Shown here in pieces: positions 9,167 through 17,634 of a stretch of DNA of 64,000 nt. The first letter of the stretch is position 1. Every line of letters begins with the position of its first letter. Made by a program: the position numbers and the translations under genes. The notes under the pieces were generated by a model. That model made no database searches, was not told the DNA's origin, and saw only the letters and a list, made by a program, of their open reading frames with translations. Source of the DNA: an uncultured Porphyromonadaceae bacterium (GTDB lineage Bacteria; Bacteroidota; Bacteroidia; Bacteroidales; Muribaculaceae); the NCBI GenBank assembly GCA_947174995.1, contig CAMWLC010000005.1:18122-82121 (forward strand), in the 5' to 3' direction.

Positions 9167-10870
9167 TTAAAACTTGAATCCCATGGTGAGCACCACCTGA
9201 TTGTTGTTGTTGCTGACCTTGGCCGAGGGGCTGATGTATTCCGATCCGGGATCCACGGTGTAGGCATGCCACACCGACTTGCGGGTCTTGTACATATAGG
9301 CTGCATCCACATAGAAGCTCTTGAAGTTGTATCCCAGGCCGCACGATACATAGTGCGTGGCGTCGTCAAAGGAATACTGCGTCAGTGTGCCGGAGGTCTG
9401 GATTATTTCCTTGTCATCACGGGCCTTCTCCTTTACCGGGGATGAAGTGTAGGCGTAACCGGCACGCACGCTGAAACGGGGAGTGACGCGAAACTCAGCG
9501 CCTATTCTCAATGTGCCGGATGTCTTGTAATACTGCTTGATTTCGGAATTGGTGACTCCGAAGGGACCGTTATATGCCCCGTTGATTCCCGCGCGTGTGC
9601 CCGTGTCGGCAGTGTTGGCGGCCGGTGCTCCCCAGAACCAGGGATCATCCCACCATCCTCCATCCCAGGAATAGCCGGGATTGTAGGCCGAGAAATTCAT
9701 GTACTGATATGACTGCCAGTCATAGTCTGCCGAGACTATGAAGCGTCCTCCTATCACTCCTGCGACACTGGCGATGAATCTCCAGGGAGTACGGAAGTTG
9801 TAGCTGTTTTCCCCAGTCGGAGTCTCGGATGAAGTGACGCGGAGCTCATCGCCATACACGAATCCGGTCTTGGCGTAATAGTTCTCCGTAATGCTGTACC
9901 ATGTCGGGGTGTGGAAAGCGAATCCGAGTCTTAGTTCCTGAATGGGCTTCACTATCACTCCGAGCTTGTAGTTGAAACCGCTCCCCGAAGCCCAGTAATC
10001 GTTGTCGAGGGCTATGTTGGAACTCATGCGACGCACGACTCCGCTGCCTGTGTCGACGTATGCGTTGTTCATCCTCTCGCCCCAGCGGGAATAGAGTGAA
10101 TAGTCCAGGTCAATGATTCCGAAATCCATGCCCCAGTAAACGAGGTTACGGAAGTTACCTCCGAGCGCGATGTTATACTCGTTGACCGCACCCTGGATAG
10201 TCTCGTTAAACTGTGCGCTTCCCGAGGTGCCCTCGCCGAACTGGCCCTCCCACGCGGGATAATCGGGATCGCCCGTGGGGGTGATGAAATAGCTGTCGTA
10301 TCCGAGCACATCCATCCAGGGGGCCGCTATGCCGCCGTCGTTGGGGTAATAGGCGTCGAAACTTCCGGTGGACTCCACATCCCCCACGGTGAGATCGCAG
10401 GAGTTGGCCACGCCCGCCATATAGTTGGTGATGGAGTTGCGCAGGGATGGGATCACACCGGTGGTCACACGGTTGAAAGACACCGACTTGTTGTAGGTGA
10501 AGCCCACGTTGACGTTGGGCAAAAATGAACTGCCGAGCATGAATGTAGCCACACCTCCGATATTGTTCAGAAGGAACTTTGTGTCGGTCTCCGAGCCCTT
10601 GGCTCCGCCTGAGAGGGCCGACGAACTCTGGCAATCGAGATTGAGCGTCAACCCTATGTCGGAGGAGCGGTAGACACCTATTCCGGCCGGATTGTAGGAG
10701 AGTGTAGTCATGTCGGCGCCCAAAGCTCCGAACGCACCGCCCATACCCATGAAGCGGGCCGTACCCTTGATGTCTGTCTGCGAAAAGCGGAATCCGTCTA
10801 TTGCGCTCTGGGCCATCATCGGCGCCACGCCTAAGGAGGCACAAGTAAGCAATATGTATAGTTTTTTCAT
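9167..10870 (-). CDS. OmpP1/FadL-like outer membrane transporter
   Basis: 567 residues with signal peptide (MKKLYILLTCASLGVAPMMAQ). The N-terminal segment (SQTDIKGTARFMGMGGAFGALGADMTTLSYNPAG) is typical of FadL/OmpP1 proteins, whose hatch domain plugs the barrel. The rest is rich in Tyr, Trp and alternating hydrophobics, ending in a barrel-type terminal Phe (TMGFKF). FadL relatives pass hydrophobic compounds through the outer membrane; the substrate here is unknown. A hairpin separates it from the upstream tryptophan-rich gene. Confidence 0.85.
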   Translation of the reverse strand: MKKLYILLTCASLGVAPMMAQSAIDGFRFSQTDIKGTARFMGMGGAFGALGADMTTLSYNPAGIGVYRSSDIGLTLNLDCQSSSALSGGAKGSETDTKFLLNNIGGVATFMLGSSFLPNVNVGFTYNKSVSFNRVTTGVIPSLRNSITNYMAGVANSCDLTVGDVESTGSFDAYYPNDGGIAAPWMDVLGYDSYFITPTGDPDYPAWEGQFGEGTSGSAQFNETIQGAVNEYNIALGGNFRNLVYWGMDFGIIDLDYSLYSRWGERMNNAYVDTGSGVVRRMSSNIALDNDYWASGSGFNYKLGVIVKPIQELRLGFAFHTPTWYSITENYYAKTGFVYGDELRVTSSETPTGENSYNFRTPWRFIASVAGVIGGRFIVSADYDWQSYQYMNFSAYNPGYSWDGGWWDDPWFWGAPAANTADTGTRAGINGAYNGPFGVTNSEIKQYYKTSGTLRIGAEFRVTPRFSVRAGYAYTSSPVKEKARDDKEIIQTSGTLTQYSFDDATHYVSCGLGYNFKSFYVDAAYMYKTRKSVWHAYTVDPGSEYISPSAKVSNNNNQVVLTMGFKF

Positions 10871-10892
10871 GAGTAGTTCTTATCTTTAGATC

Positions 10893-10925
10893 AGACCCCA
10901 TCCCACGATATGTCAAATGGGGTCT
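10893..10925 (-). terminator. Hairpin after the tryptophan-rich gene
   Basis: Perfect 9-bp stem AGACCCCAT/ATGGGGTCT with a 15-base loop, between two minus-strand genes. The arm sequence recurs at 3694-3731. Confidence 0.55.
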
Positions 10926-10940
10926 TAGTCAAGTTTCAAA

Positions 10941-12266
10941 TTAACGGCGTCCGCCTCGTCCGCCACCACCACCGGAGCTACGTCCGCCTCCGCTTGAACG
11001 GCCTCCACCTCCCATTGAGCGTGAACCGCTGCCGCTGTTAAAGGAACCGCTGTTGAAGGAGTTTCTGTTGCTGTTAGTCCGCGTGGTACCGTTGTTGTAG
11101 GTGGTGCCGCTTGAGCGATGGTTATTGGTGCTTCCGCCGTCGTAGCTGTTACCGCTATTGTATGTGCTGCCGCTTGAGCGGTGATTGTTGGTGCCTCCAC
11201 TGTTGTAGCTGCCCGAACCGTTCTGATTGCGACTCGGATTGGCGTTGGTGAGACCGGTGCTATTGGAGTTGCCGCTGCGGCGATGTCCGTCAGACTGCAC
11301 TGTGCGGTTGATCGTGCCTCCGTTGAATCCTCCGAGCTGACTGCCCACACGGTTGCCTGAGGTGACCCCTGTGCGTGTGCCGTTCAGATCCACGCCATGC
11401 TGACGGTGGTGGTTGGTGGTGCCGACCGCCGAACCGTGATTGCTGTTCGCGGGTGCCGAAAGACCGGGACGCGTCGAGCCGGTGTAGCGGTGCGAACCGC
11501 CGTAGCCGTTGGTGATATGGCCCGGACGCGTGTTGGCAGACCATCCCTTGTTGGGACCGACGGGGCCACGTCCGCCGGGACGCCTCCAGTCAGTGCCGGG
11601 ACGATAAGCCCACGAGGGACCCCAATCCCACGATGGGCCCCATCCCCATGACGGCCCCCATGAGGGTCCCCATGCCCAACAGGGGCCCCAGCCCCATGAC
11701 CAGCCACCCCAGCCCCAGGAAAGACCCCAGCTCCAGGAGGGGCCCCAACTCCATGACGGCCCCCAGGCGTATGACCAGTTCCATCCGCCCCAACCGAAGC
11801 CGTAAGAGGGACCCCAGTACGAGGGCCACCAGTCCATGTAGGCGTATGAGGGTGCGAAATATGGCGCTCCTTTAATGTTGAACTCTATGTTCACGTTGCC
11901 GTAGGCATTGTCGAGCACATCTTCAAGCACATCGGCATTGTCAACTACAATCGTTGGATTATAGAATTTCTGAATCTTCTGGGTATAGACGAAATCCTCG
12001 CCCCCCTCAGCGTAATTTCCTATGGTGTCGACGGGAGACGCGTAGTACTGTCCGCGAAGATTGTACTCATCCACATCCATGTTCTCGAAGTCCGCGATGT
12101 AATTGGACTTGCGGTTTTTCTTCGACGTTTGAGCGGGCTTGTCCTTATTCTTCTTGGGATTATAATAGAGATCATCCACATAATCGTCCGCGAGAATGCA
12201 GGGAGCCCCCAGAGTCAGGGCTATCGCCAGGAGTATGCCTCTTTGGGTATATTTGCTTCTCTTCAT
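10941..12266 (-). CDS. Secreted Trp/Gly-rich low-complexity protein
   Basis: 441 residues from ATG 12266 (MKRSKYTQRGILLAIALTLGAPCILADD, a signal peptide); the track start at 12293 is 9 codons earlier and non-canonical. Three parts are visible. Residues ~25-145 are acidic, with DDYVDDLYYNP. Residues ~150-235 are built on WGPSW/WGWG units, with 25 Trp in about 83 residues. A long Asn/Ser/Gly/Thr-rich tail ends in a Gly/Arg tract. The N-terminal part resembles secreted Bacteroidales hypothetical proteins. Function is unknown; a surface or matrix role is only a guess. Confidence 0.7.
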   Translation of the reverse strand: MKRSKYTQRGILLAIALTLGAPCILADDYVDDLYYNPKKNKDKPAQTSKKNRKSNYIADFENMDVDEYNLRGQYYASPVDTIGNYAEGGEDFVYTQKIQKFYNPTIVVDNADVLEDVLDNAYGNVNIEFNIKGAPYFAPSYAYMDWWPSYWGPSYGFGWGGWNWSYAWGPSWSWGPSWSWGLSWGWGGWSWGWGPCWAWGPSWGPSWGWGPSWDWGPSWAYRPGTDWRRPGGRGPVGPNKGWSANTRPGHITNGYGGSHRYTGSTRPGLSAPANSNHGSAVGTTNHHRQHGVDLNGTRTGVTSGNRVGSQLGGFNGGTINRTVQSDGHRRSGNSNSTGLTNANPSRNQNGSGSYNSGGTNNHRSSGSTYNSGNSYDGGSTNNHRSSGTTYNNGTTRTNSNRNSFNSGSFNSGSGSRSMGGGGRSSGGGRSSGGGGGRGGRR

Positions 12267-12298
12267 AGGATGGTTATTCAGGTGTATATTCAAATTTC

Positions 12299-12493
12299 TA
12301 AGTGAGTGTTCAAATTTAATTTATACAATATGCGAGTTTATTTTTTAGTCGATTTCAGTGCGGAGAGAGGGAGCATAGCAAGCTATGCGACTGAGCGACA
12401 AGCTGAAAGCGGCAAAAAAGAAGCCGCAGATTGTATAAAAGATTCAGTGAGCACTTGCTTTTGATGTTATCGTATAATTTGAACACTTACTTA
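12299..12493. repeat. MITE-like intergenic element, copy A
   Basis: 195-bp element bounded by ~21-bp inverted ends (TAAGTGAGTGTTCAAATTTA on the left, near-complement on the right). Copy B (14605-14798) is the same sequence in reverse orientation with scattered substitutions, and copy C starts at 63947. Internal palindromes are GCATAGCaaGCTATGC (12373-12388) and GCGGC...GCCGC (12409-12427). The left end carries a minus-strand TAAATTTG -7 box (12311-12318) pointing at the tryptophan-rich gene 45 bases away. Confidence 0.85.
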
Positions 12494-12530
12494 TAATTTT
12501 GACAATCAGCAACGGAATTGGTTTAGAAAA

Positions 12531-12545
12531 ATTGACAGAGTCAAT
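12531..12545 (-). terminator. Terminator of the nadC-yraN-trmN6 operon
   Basis: ATTGAC/GTCAAT stem with a 3-base loop, followed on the minus strand by TTTTTCT; it lies 27 bases beyond the trmN6 stop. Confidence 0.6.
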
Positions 12546-12571
12546 ATTTTTTAACATTTTCCCCGCGAATG

Positions 12572-13324
12572 TCAAAATTTAAGATAGAATTCGCGGCATA
12601 ATGCGCGGTATTCATCTGCGGGGATTCCCGGAGCCTTTTCCAATATAAGTTTCTTTATCTCCGGACACGGGCCCCGACGCTCCGCTTCAAGCTCTGCGAT
12701 ACCTTCCCGCCCTACAATCGCAAGCGGCGTGGCCGTCACTACGATTCTTTTCACCGGAGCCTGCGAATGACCGCTGATTCTGACCACCGTCAGCACTTGC
12801 AGCCCCTCTCGGCAAGCGTGCTCCTTCACCTCTTCCTCGAACCACGACGGGCAGACAAAGCAAAGCCTCCCTCCGGGATTGAGAAGCCGACGGGCTTCGT
12901 GCAGCAATACGAAGGGCGAGAGCGAGGCTTGGTGTCTCGCCGCGAGTCTCGCGGAATCCGGAGATGTTATGCCGCTTCTGAAAAAGGGGGGATTGGAAAC
13001 TATCAGGTCATAACGCGAACTCTCTTCAGAGAAGTCAGCACACTCCGCCTCCAGGCGTGCGCCCCACGGAGATTTGAGGAAATTTTCACGCGCTTCGTTA
13101 ACGGAGGCCTCATCCGTGTCAATGGCACGGATACGCGCCCCCGGGGCACGCTGCGCCAGCATGAGGGCTATCACGCCGCATCCGCAACCTGCGTCAAGCA
13201 CGGTAGTGACACCCTCCACCGGAGCAAGCGCCCCGGTAAGCACGGCGTCCACACCTACCTTCATCGAGCTCATGTCGTGACTGACCTCGAAGTGCTTGAA
13301 ACGAAAAGGTCCGGATTTCTTCAT
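12572..13324 (-). CDS. trmN6: tRNA1(Val) adenine-37 N6-methyltransferase (TrmN6/YfiC family)
   Basis: 250 residues from ATG 13324, giving MKKSGPFRFKHFEVSHDMSSMKVGVDAVLTG, the family's usual N-terminus; the track start (TTG 13354) overlaps the upstream stop. SAM motif VLDAGCGCGVIALML and the catalytic N6-adenine motif NPPF (VSNPPFFRSG) are both present. It methylates A37 in tRNA1(Val) in E. coli; the target here is inferred from family. Last gene of the nadC operon, 26 bases after yraN. Confidence 0.88.
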   Translation of the reverse strand: MKKSGPFRFKHFEVSHDMSSMKVGVDAVLTGALAPVEGVTTVLDAGCGCGVIALMLAQRAPGARIRAIDTDEASVNEARENFLKSPWGARLEAECADFSEESSRYDLIVSNPPFFRSGITSPDSARLAARHQASLSPFVLLHEARRLLNPGGRLCFVCPSWFEEEVKEHACREGLQVLTVVRISGHSQAPVKRIVVTATPLAIVGREGIAELEAERRGPCPEIKKLILEKAPGIPADEYRALCREFYLKF

Positions 13325-13350
13325 TGCATCATTTTGTCTTGCACTCTGCG

Positions 13351-13743
13351 TCAATATCCCAAAGGAGGCAGGTACGCGTCCTGAAGATGTTCAAGGGTGT
13401 AATGGTGCTTGTTTCCCGTGATGGCTATGATGTCAAACCTGTATTCGTAAGGCTGGTCAAGACCTCTGAGATAACGGTCGGCGGCCTTTGAAATGCGCCG
13501 TTGTTTGGTAAGGTTAACCGCGCCGGCGGCATCCTCGCCTCCGGCGCCGCGGGCCTTGACCTCCACAAAGACAATGGTGCCCGGAATCTCGGCGATTATA
13601 TCCACTTCCAGCTTGGATGACTGCGGCGACCAATTGCGCTCCCTCACCACATAACCCTCCTTGACGAGATAATCGCGGGCAATCTCCTCGGCGAGCTTGC
13701 CCCACTCAGATTTCTCACCGCCTCCCGGGGAACAGCTGTTCAT
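13351..13743 (-). CDS. YraN family protein (UPF0102)
   Basis: 130 residues from ATG 13743, four bases after the nadC stop. The endonuclease-like fold motif of the family is visible: EWGKLAEEIARDYLVKEGY, then SKLEVDIIAEIPGTIVFVEVKAR, a PD-(D/E)XK-type core. Family members are predicted nucleases of unknown role. Tightly packed in the nadC-yraN-trmN6 operon. Confidence 0.88.
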   Translation of the reverse strand: MNSCSPGGGEKSEWGKLAEEIARDYLVKEGYVVRERNWSPQSSKLEVDIIAEIPGTIVFVEVKARGAGGEDAAGAVNLTKQRRISKAADRYLRGLDQPYEYRFDIIAITGNKHHYTLEHLQDAYLPPLGY

Positions 13744-13747
13744 AAGC

Positions 13748-14599
13748 TCAATAGGCCTTGAACGACATATCGAGACCCTTGACACTATGGGTCAACGCCC
13801 CAACGGAGATAAAATCCACTCCGGCCTCGCCATATTTGCGTAGATTTTCGAGGGTGATGCCTCCGGAAGACTCGGTCTCCATGCGGCCGTCCACGAGTTT
13901 CACCGCCTCGCGGGTGAGTTCGGGAGTGAAATTGTCAAACATGATCCGGTCCACGCCACCGATGGCGAGCACCCTGCGGATATCGTCGAGGCTTCTCACC
14001 TCCACCTCGATTTTCAGGTCTTCTTTTCCGTTGGCACGGCAGTATTCGCGCGCTCTTTCGATGGCCTTCTCGATACCTCCGGCGAAATCTATGTGGTTGT
14101 CCTTGATGAGGATCATGTCGTAGAGACCTATGCGATGGTTGGTGCCTCCACCGGTCTTGACACCCTCCTTCTCAAGCATTCTCATTCCCGGAGTGGTCTT
14201 GCGCGTGTCGAGCACGCGGGTGTGGAGACCCTCCAGCTCATCCTGGTAGCGGCGCGTCATGGTAGCCACGCCGCTCATGCGCTGCATTATATTGAGCATC
14301 GTGCGCTCCGCCACGAGCAGACTGCGCACGGGGCCTTCAGCCGTGAATGCGATGTCGCCCGGCTTCACATGGGCACCGTCCTCTATCATAACGGTCATCT
14401 TGATGGAGGGATCCACCTTGGCCAGCACCTTCCGTGCCACCTCTACGCCGGAGAGCACTCCCTCCTCCTTTATTATCAGTCGAGACCGCCCCATGGCGTC
14501 AGCCGGTATAGTGGAGAGCGTGGTGTGGTCGCCGTCGCCGAGGTCTTCGGCAAAAGCGAGGTCGAGCAGGTCGTCGATGAGTTCGTCTTTTGTCTTCAT
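13748..14599 (-). CDS. nadC: Nicotinate-nucleotide pyrophosphorylase (quinolinate phosphoribosyltransferase)
   Basis: 283 residues from ATG 14599 (MKTKDELIDDLLDLAFAEDLGDGDHTT). The track's longer start runs into repeat copy B and is rejected. Family motifs: RTMLNIMQRMSGVAT, DTRKTTPGMRMLEK, GGTNHRIGLYDMILIKDNH, and the phosphate-binding SSGGITLENL. It makes nicotinate mononucleotide from quinolinate and PRPP for NAD synthesis. First gene of its operon; the start codon is five bases from repeat copy B, whose end carries the only evident promoter. Confidence 0.96.
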   Translation of the reverse strand: MKTKDELIDDLLDLAFAEDLGDGDHTTLSTIPADAMGRSRLIIKEEGVLSGVEVARKVLAKVDPSIKMTVMIEDGAHVKPGDIAFTAEGPVRSLLVAERTMLNIMQRMSGVATMTRRYQDELEGLHTRVLDTRKTTPGMRMLEKEGVKTGGGTNHRIGLYDMILIKDNHIDFAGGIEKAIERAREYCRANGKEDLKIEVEVRSLDDIRRVLAIGGVDRIMFDNFTPELTREAVKLVDGRMETESSGGITLENLRKYGEAGVDFISVGALTHSVKGLDMSFKAY

Positions 14600-14604
14600 T
14601 TGAA

Positions 14605-14798
14605 TAAGTAAGCGTTCAAATTTAATCGATATCACCAAAAGCAAGTGTCTACTTAATCTTTTTAACAACCTGCGGCTTCTTTTTTGCCCTTTCAGCTTGT
14701 TGCTCAGTCGCATAGCCCGCTATGCGACTTCACTCCGCACCAAAATCGGCTAAAAAATAAGCACGCATATCGTATAAATTAAATTTGAACACTTACTT
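14605..14798. repeat. MITE-like intergenic element, copy B
   Basis: 194 bp, reverse orientation relative to copy A, with the same inverted ends and internal palindromes. Both ends carry an outward-facing TAAATTTG: 14617-14624 on the minus strand toward nadC and 14780-14787 on the plus strand toward rlmH. It fills most of the nadC-rlmH divergent gap; the remaining 123 bases to rlmH show nothing else recognisable. Confidence 0.88.
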
Positions 14799-14921
14799 AG
14801 GTCTTAATTTTCCGCGAAGATAGCAATTTTTATCCGCATCGCCAACATAAACGACAGATTTATCCGTTTTATAAGGAGAAATATTTTTACAAGGAGATAC
14901 TTTTCCCCAAACACCTGTTTC

Positions 14922-15395
14922 ATGGAAATCCAGTTGCTGACCGTCGGCAAGACATCCACTTCGTATATAATCGCCGGAATAGAGGAATACTGTCGGCGTC
15001 TCAAGCACTATGTGCCCTTTTCACTTGTCTCCCTTCCCGACATCAAAAATACGCGCAATCTCTCGGAGGATCGCCAGAAGCAGTCGGAGGGGGAGCTTAT
15101 ACTCGGCCACCTCTCCACGTCTGACCTCGTGGTACTTCTCGATGAGGCGGGACGCGAGTTCACCTCACGGGAATTTGCAGGATGGCTGGAGCGCGGCATG
15201 GCCACGGGACGCAAGCGGCTTGTCTTTGTGGTGGGAGGTCCGTATGGGTTCTCCAAGGCCGTGTATGACAGGGCCGACACCAAGATCTCCCTCTCGCGCA
15301 TGACTTTCAGCCACGAGATGGTGCGCCTCTTCTTCGTGGAGCAGGTCTACCGCGCCATGACAATCCTCCGGGGTGAGCCCTATCATCACGACTGA
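14922..15395 (+). CDS. rlmH: 23S rRNA pseudouridine-1915 N3-methyltransferase RlmH
   Basis: 157 residues, the full family length. SPOUT-class signatures: VLLDEAGREFTSREFAGWL, FVVGGPYGFS and the C-terminal knot SRMTFSHEMVRLFFVEQVYRAMTILRGEPYHHD. It methylates pseudouridine 1915 of 23S rRNA on the assembled ribosome. Transcription probably starts at the outward promoter in repeat copy B. Confidence 0.97.
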   Translation: MEIQLLTVGKTSTSYIIAGIEEYCRRLKHYVPFSLVSLPDIKNTRNLSEDRQKQSEGELILGHLSTSDLVVLLDEAGREFTSREFAGWLERGMATGRKRLVFVVGGPYGFSKAVYDRADTKISLSRMTFSHEMVRLFFVEQVYRAMTILRGEPYHHD

Positions 15396-15452
15396 CCGCC
15401 ACTCCCCGGCCAATCTTCCCCTGCAAGCGGACTTAAACCTAAATCAATTTAT

Positions 15453-16373
15453 ATGGACAACAGAGAGTATGAATATGGCGGACTGTGCATCAACGGATTC
15501 GCAATGATTTTCTTCACCTTTATCCTCGTGCCGGCTATCGGGATATGGATAGCGTTGAATTTCTGGCATGTAAGCGAGGTAATGGTCGGCCTCTCGGTGG
15601 CCGTGCTTCTCGTGATTTTCATTCTCGGATGCGTGGGCTATTTCGAACAGGAGCCCAATGTGGCCCGCGTGATGATTTTCTTCGGAAAATACAAGGGCAC
15701 ATGCCGCAAGACCGGTTTCTACTGGGTCAATCCCTTCATGAGCCGCAAGAAACTCTCCCTGCGCATACGCAACATGGACATCGACCCCATAAAGGTGAAT
15801 GACAAGACCGGAAATCCCGTGATGATAGGCATGGTGCTCGTGTGGAAAATCAGCGACACCTACCGCGTGGTTTTCGACCTTGACTCCCAGTCGCTGGGTG
15901 CCGGGGCTCAGGGCATCAACAATAGCGCTCTCGAACGCTTCGTGCGCATACAGAGCGACGCCGCCCTGCGCGAGGTGACGAGCCAGTTCGCCTACGACAA
16001 CGCCCCGGGCCATCATGATGACATTACCCTCCGCGACGGATCCGAGACCATCAACGACCTTCTCGAATCCAAAATCAACGACCGCCTCGCAATGGCCGGA
16101 CTGGAAGCCGTGGAGGCACGCATCAACTATCTCGCATACGCTCCCGAAATCGCAGCGGTGATGCTCCGCCGCCAGCAGGCCGATGCGATCATCACCGCAC
16201 GCGAGAAAATCGTGGAGGGTGCTGTATCCATGGTGGAAATGGCTCTCGACCGTCTGGAGCGCCGCAACGTGGTGGATCTTACTCCTGCGCAGAAGGCCCA
16301 GATGGTGAGCAATCTCCTTGTGGTGCTTTGCGGCGACGAGCCTGCGACACCCGTCGTGAATACCTCCGAATGA
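15453..16373 (+). CDS. SPFH/band-7 domain membrane protein
   Basis: 306 residues. Two adjacent hydrophobic segments (about 13-35 and 42-65) anchor an SPFH domain (about 70-235, beginning EQEPNVARVMIFFGKYKGTCRKTGFYWVNPF). A helical tail rich in Ala/Glu (RRQQADAIITAREKIVEGA) follows. The family forms stomatin/prohibitin-like oligomers in membrane microdomains. The last 95 bases overlap the 3' end of the convergent DoxX-like gene. Confidence 0.88.
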   Translation: MDNREYEYGGLCINGFAMIFFTFILVPAIGIWIALNFWHVSEVMVGLSVAVLLVIFILGCVGYFEQEPNVARVMIFFGKYKGTCRKTGFYWVNPFMSRKKLSLRIRNMDIDPIKVNDKTGNPVMIGMVLVWKISDTYRVVFDLDSQSLGAGAQGINNSALERFVRIQSDAALREVTSQFAYDNAPGHHDDITLRDGSETINDLLESKINDRLAMAGLEAVEARINYLAYAPEIAAVMLRRQQADAIITAREKIVEGAVSMVEMALDRLERRNVVDLTPAQKAQMVSNLLVVLCGDEPATPVVNTSE

Positions 16374-17634
16374 ACAGGGACAGGTTAGCCAACAGCAGGG
16401 TGCCCATCAGGATACCATACCACAATGCTGCCTTGCGCCACATCTTCTCCCCAAGCCCGGGCCTGAGGTCCGGCATCTTCCCGACCGCCTCGACGACTCC
16501 TCCGTCGAGGCGGCTGCCGTCTATGGCGGTGAGAGAGCATTTCCACTCTAAGACTCCATCCTTCATCTTAACCACGCCCGGATTACCCCTCACTACCTCC
16601 TTGAGCAGTGTGTCCTCGGCAGTATATATGGGATACTCGGCCATCGAGAGGTCGCGCCACGCCTCGATACCATCGGCATCCGAGGCTACGGCGGCAAACA
16701 TCTCCACATCGTGGGCGCTGCATAGGTCATAAAGTCCGTTCAGCTTCCAGGCGGTGGACATCGAGAGACTTTTCAGGTCTGGCACGACCACTATGAAGAT
16801 CTCACCCTCGGGAGTCAGGACATCGTCGGTAAGGTCCTCCTCCCCCTCCTCATCCCAAAGACGCAACCCTGCCGACTCGCCCTCATTTCGCGCTTTCCTT
16901 ATATCGGGGCCTCCGGTGTATCTGCGCTCCACGAACACCCATCCTTCCCGCTCGTCAGGGAGGGTATCATCGGCGGTGAAGGCTACTTCCTTTCCATCCT
17001 TGCTGTATATGAAAAGCATATCCGAAGCATCCGGACCGGCCGAGGATTCATCGCTCAACCGCGTGCCGGTCTTGTAAGGGCGGAAATCCACTATCGGCTG
17101 CTCGAAGTATCCTATCCAGTTTACGCACAACACAAACGCCATACTCCCCACAAACGCTATCCATTGCAGATAAGGATGCATCACGGATACACACCGCGTG
17201 TTGCGCCACAGTAATACCCCGCACCCCGCTCCGAGAATCACGTTTTTACAAAACGTGGCCCAGTTGGACAGGAGGATGAAGTCGCCGAAACATCCGCAGT
17301 CGCTGACAGGATTAGCCACCGCTATCCAGAGCGAGAGTGGGAGCATGAAGGCCATGAGGGCAGATGCGGTCCATACGCTCACCTTGCGGTAGCATCCGAG
17401 AAGGAGCATTGCTCCGGCCAGAAATTCCACCGAACTCAACGCCACGGCTCCGAATAGGGGTATCCCCTCCCCCAAGTCCAAATGCCAGGCTGTCAGATAG
17501 GCCGAAATCTTGTAGACCGTGCCCCACGGGTCGATAGCCTTGGCGATTCCCGAGACGATGAACGTGCCCCCGACTATTATGCGGGCTGCCCACACTGCCC
17601 CCTTTATCAGCATCTCCCTGCCCCGCTCAGTCAT
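16279..17634 (-). CDS. BT_3928-like DoxX/MauE-type membrane protein
   Basis: 451 residues from ATG 17634, overlapping the DUF1599 stop by 8 bases; the track start is a GTG one codon earlier. Four N-terminal membrane helices (about residues 10-140) form a DoxX/MauE-like unit with the conserved motif DCGCFGD. A further hydrophobic segment near 150-175, a soluble domain (about 190-415) and a last membrane helix follow. The C-terminal Arg-rich tail overlaps the SPFH gene. MauE-type proteins are linked to thiol redox in the periplasm; the role here is inferred only. Confidence 0.75.
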   Translation of the reverse strand: MTERGREMLIKGAVWAARIIVGGTFIVSGIAKAIDPWGTVYKISAYLTAWHLDLGEGIPLFGAVALSSVEFLAGAMLLLGCYRKVSVWTASALMAFMLPLSLWIAVANPVSDCGCFGDFILLSNWATFCKNVILGAGCGVLLWRNTRCVSVMHPYLQWIAFVGSMAFVLCVNWIGYFEQPIVDFRPYKTGTRLSDESSAGPDASDMLFIYSKDGKEVAFTADDTLPDEREGWVFVERRYTGGPDIRKARNEGESAGLRLWDEEGEEDLTDDVLTPEGEIFIVVVPDLKSLSMSTAWKLNGLYDLCSAHDVEMFAAVASDADGIEAWRDLSMAEYPIYTAEDTLLKEVVRGNPGVVKMKDGVLEWKCSLTAIDGSRLDGGVVEAVGKMPDLRPGLGEKMWRKAALWYGILMGTLLLANLSLFIRRYSRRVSQARRRKAPQGDCSPSGPSAQE

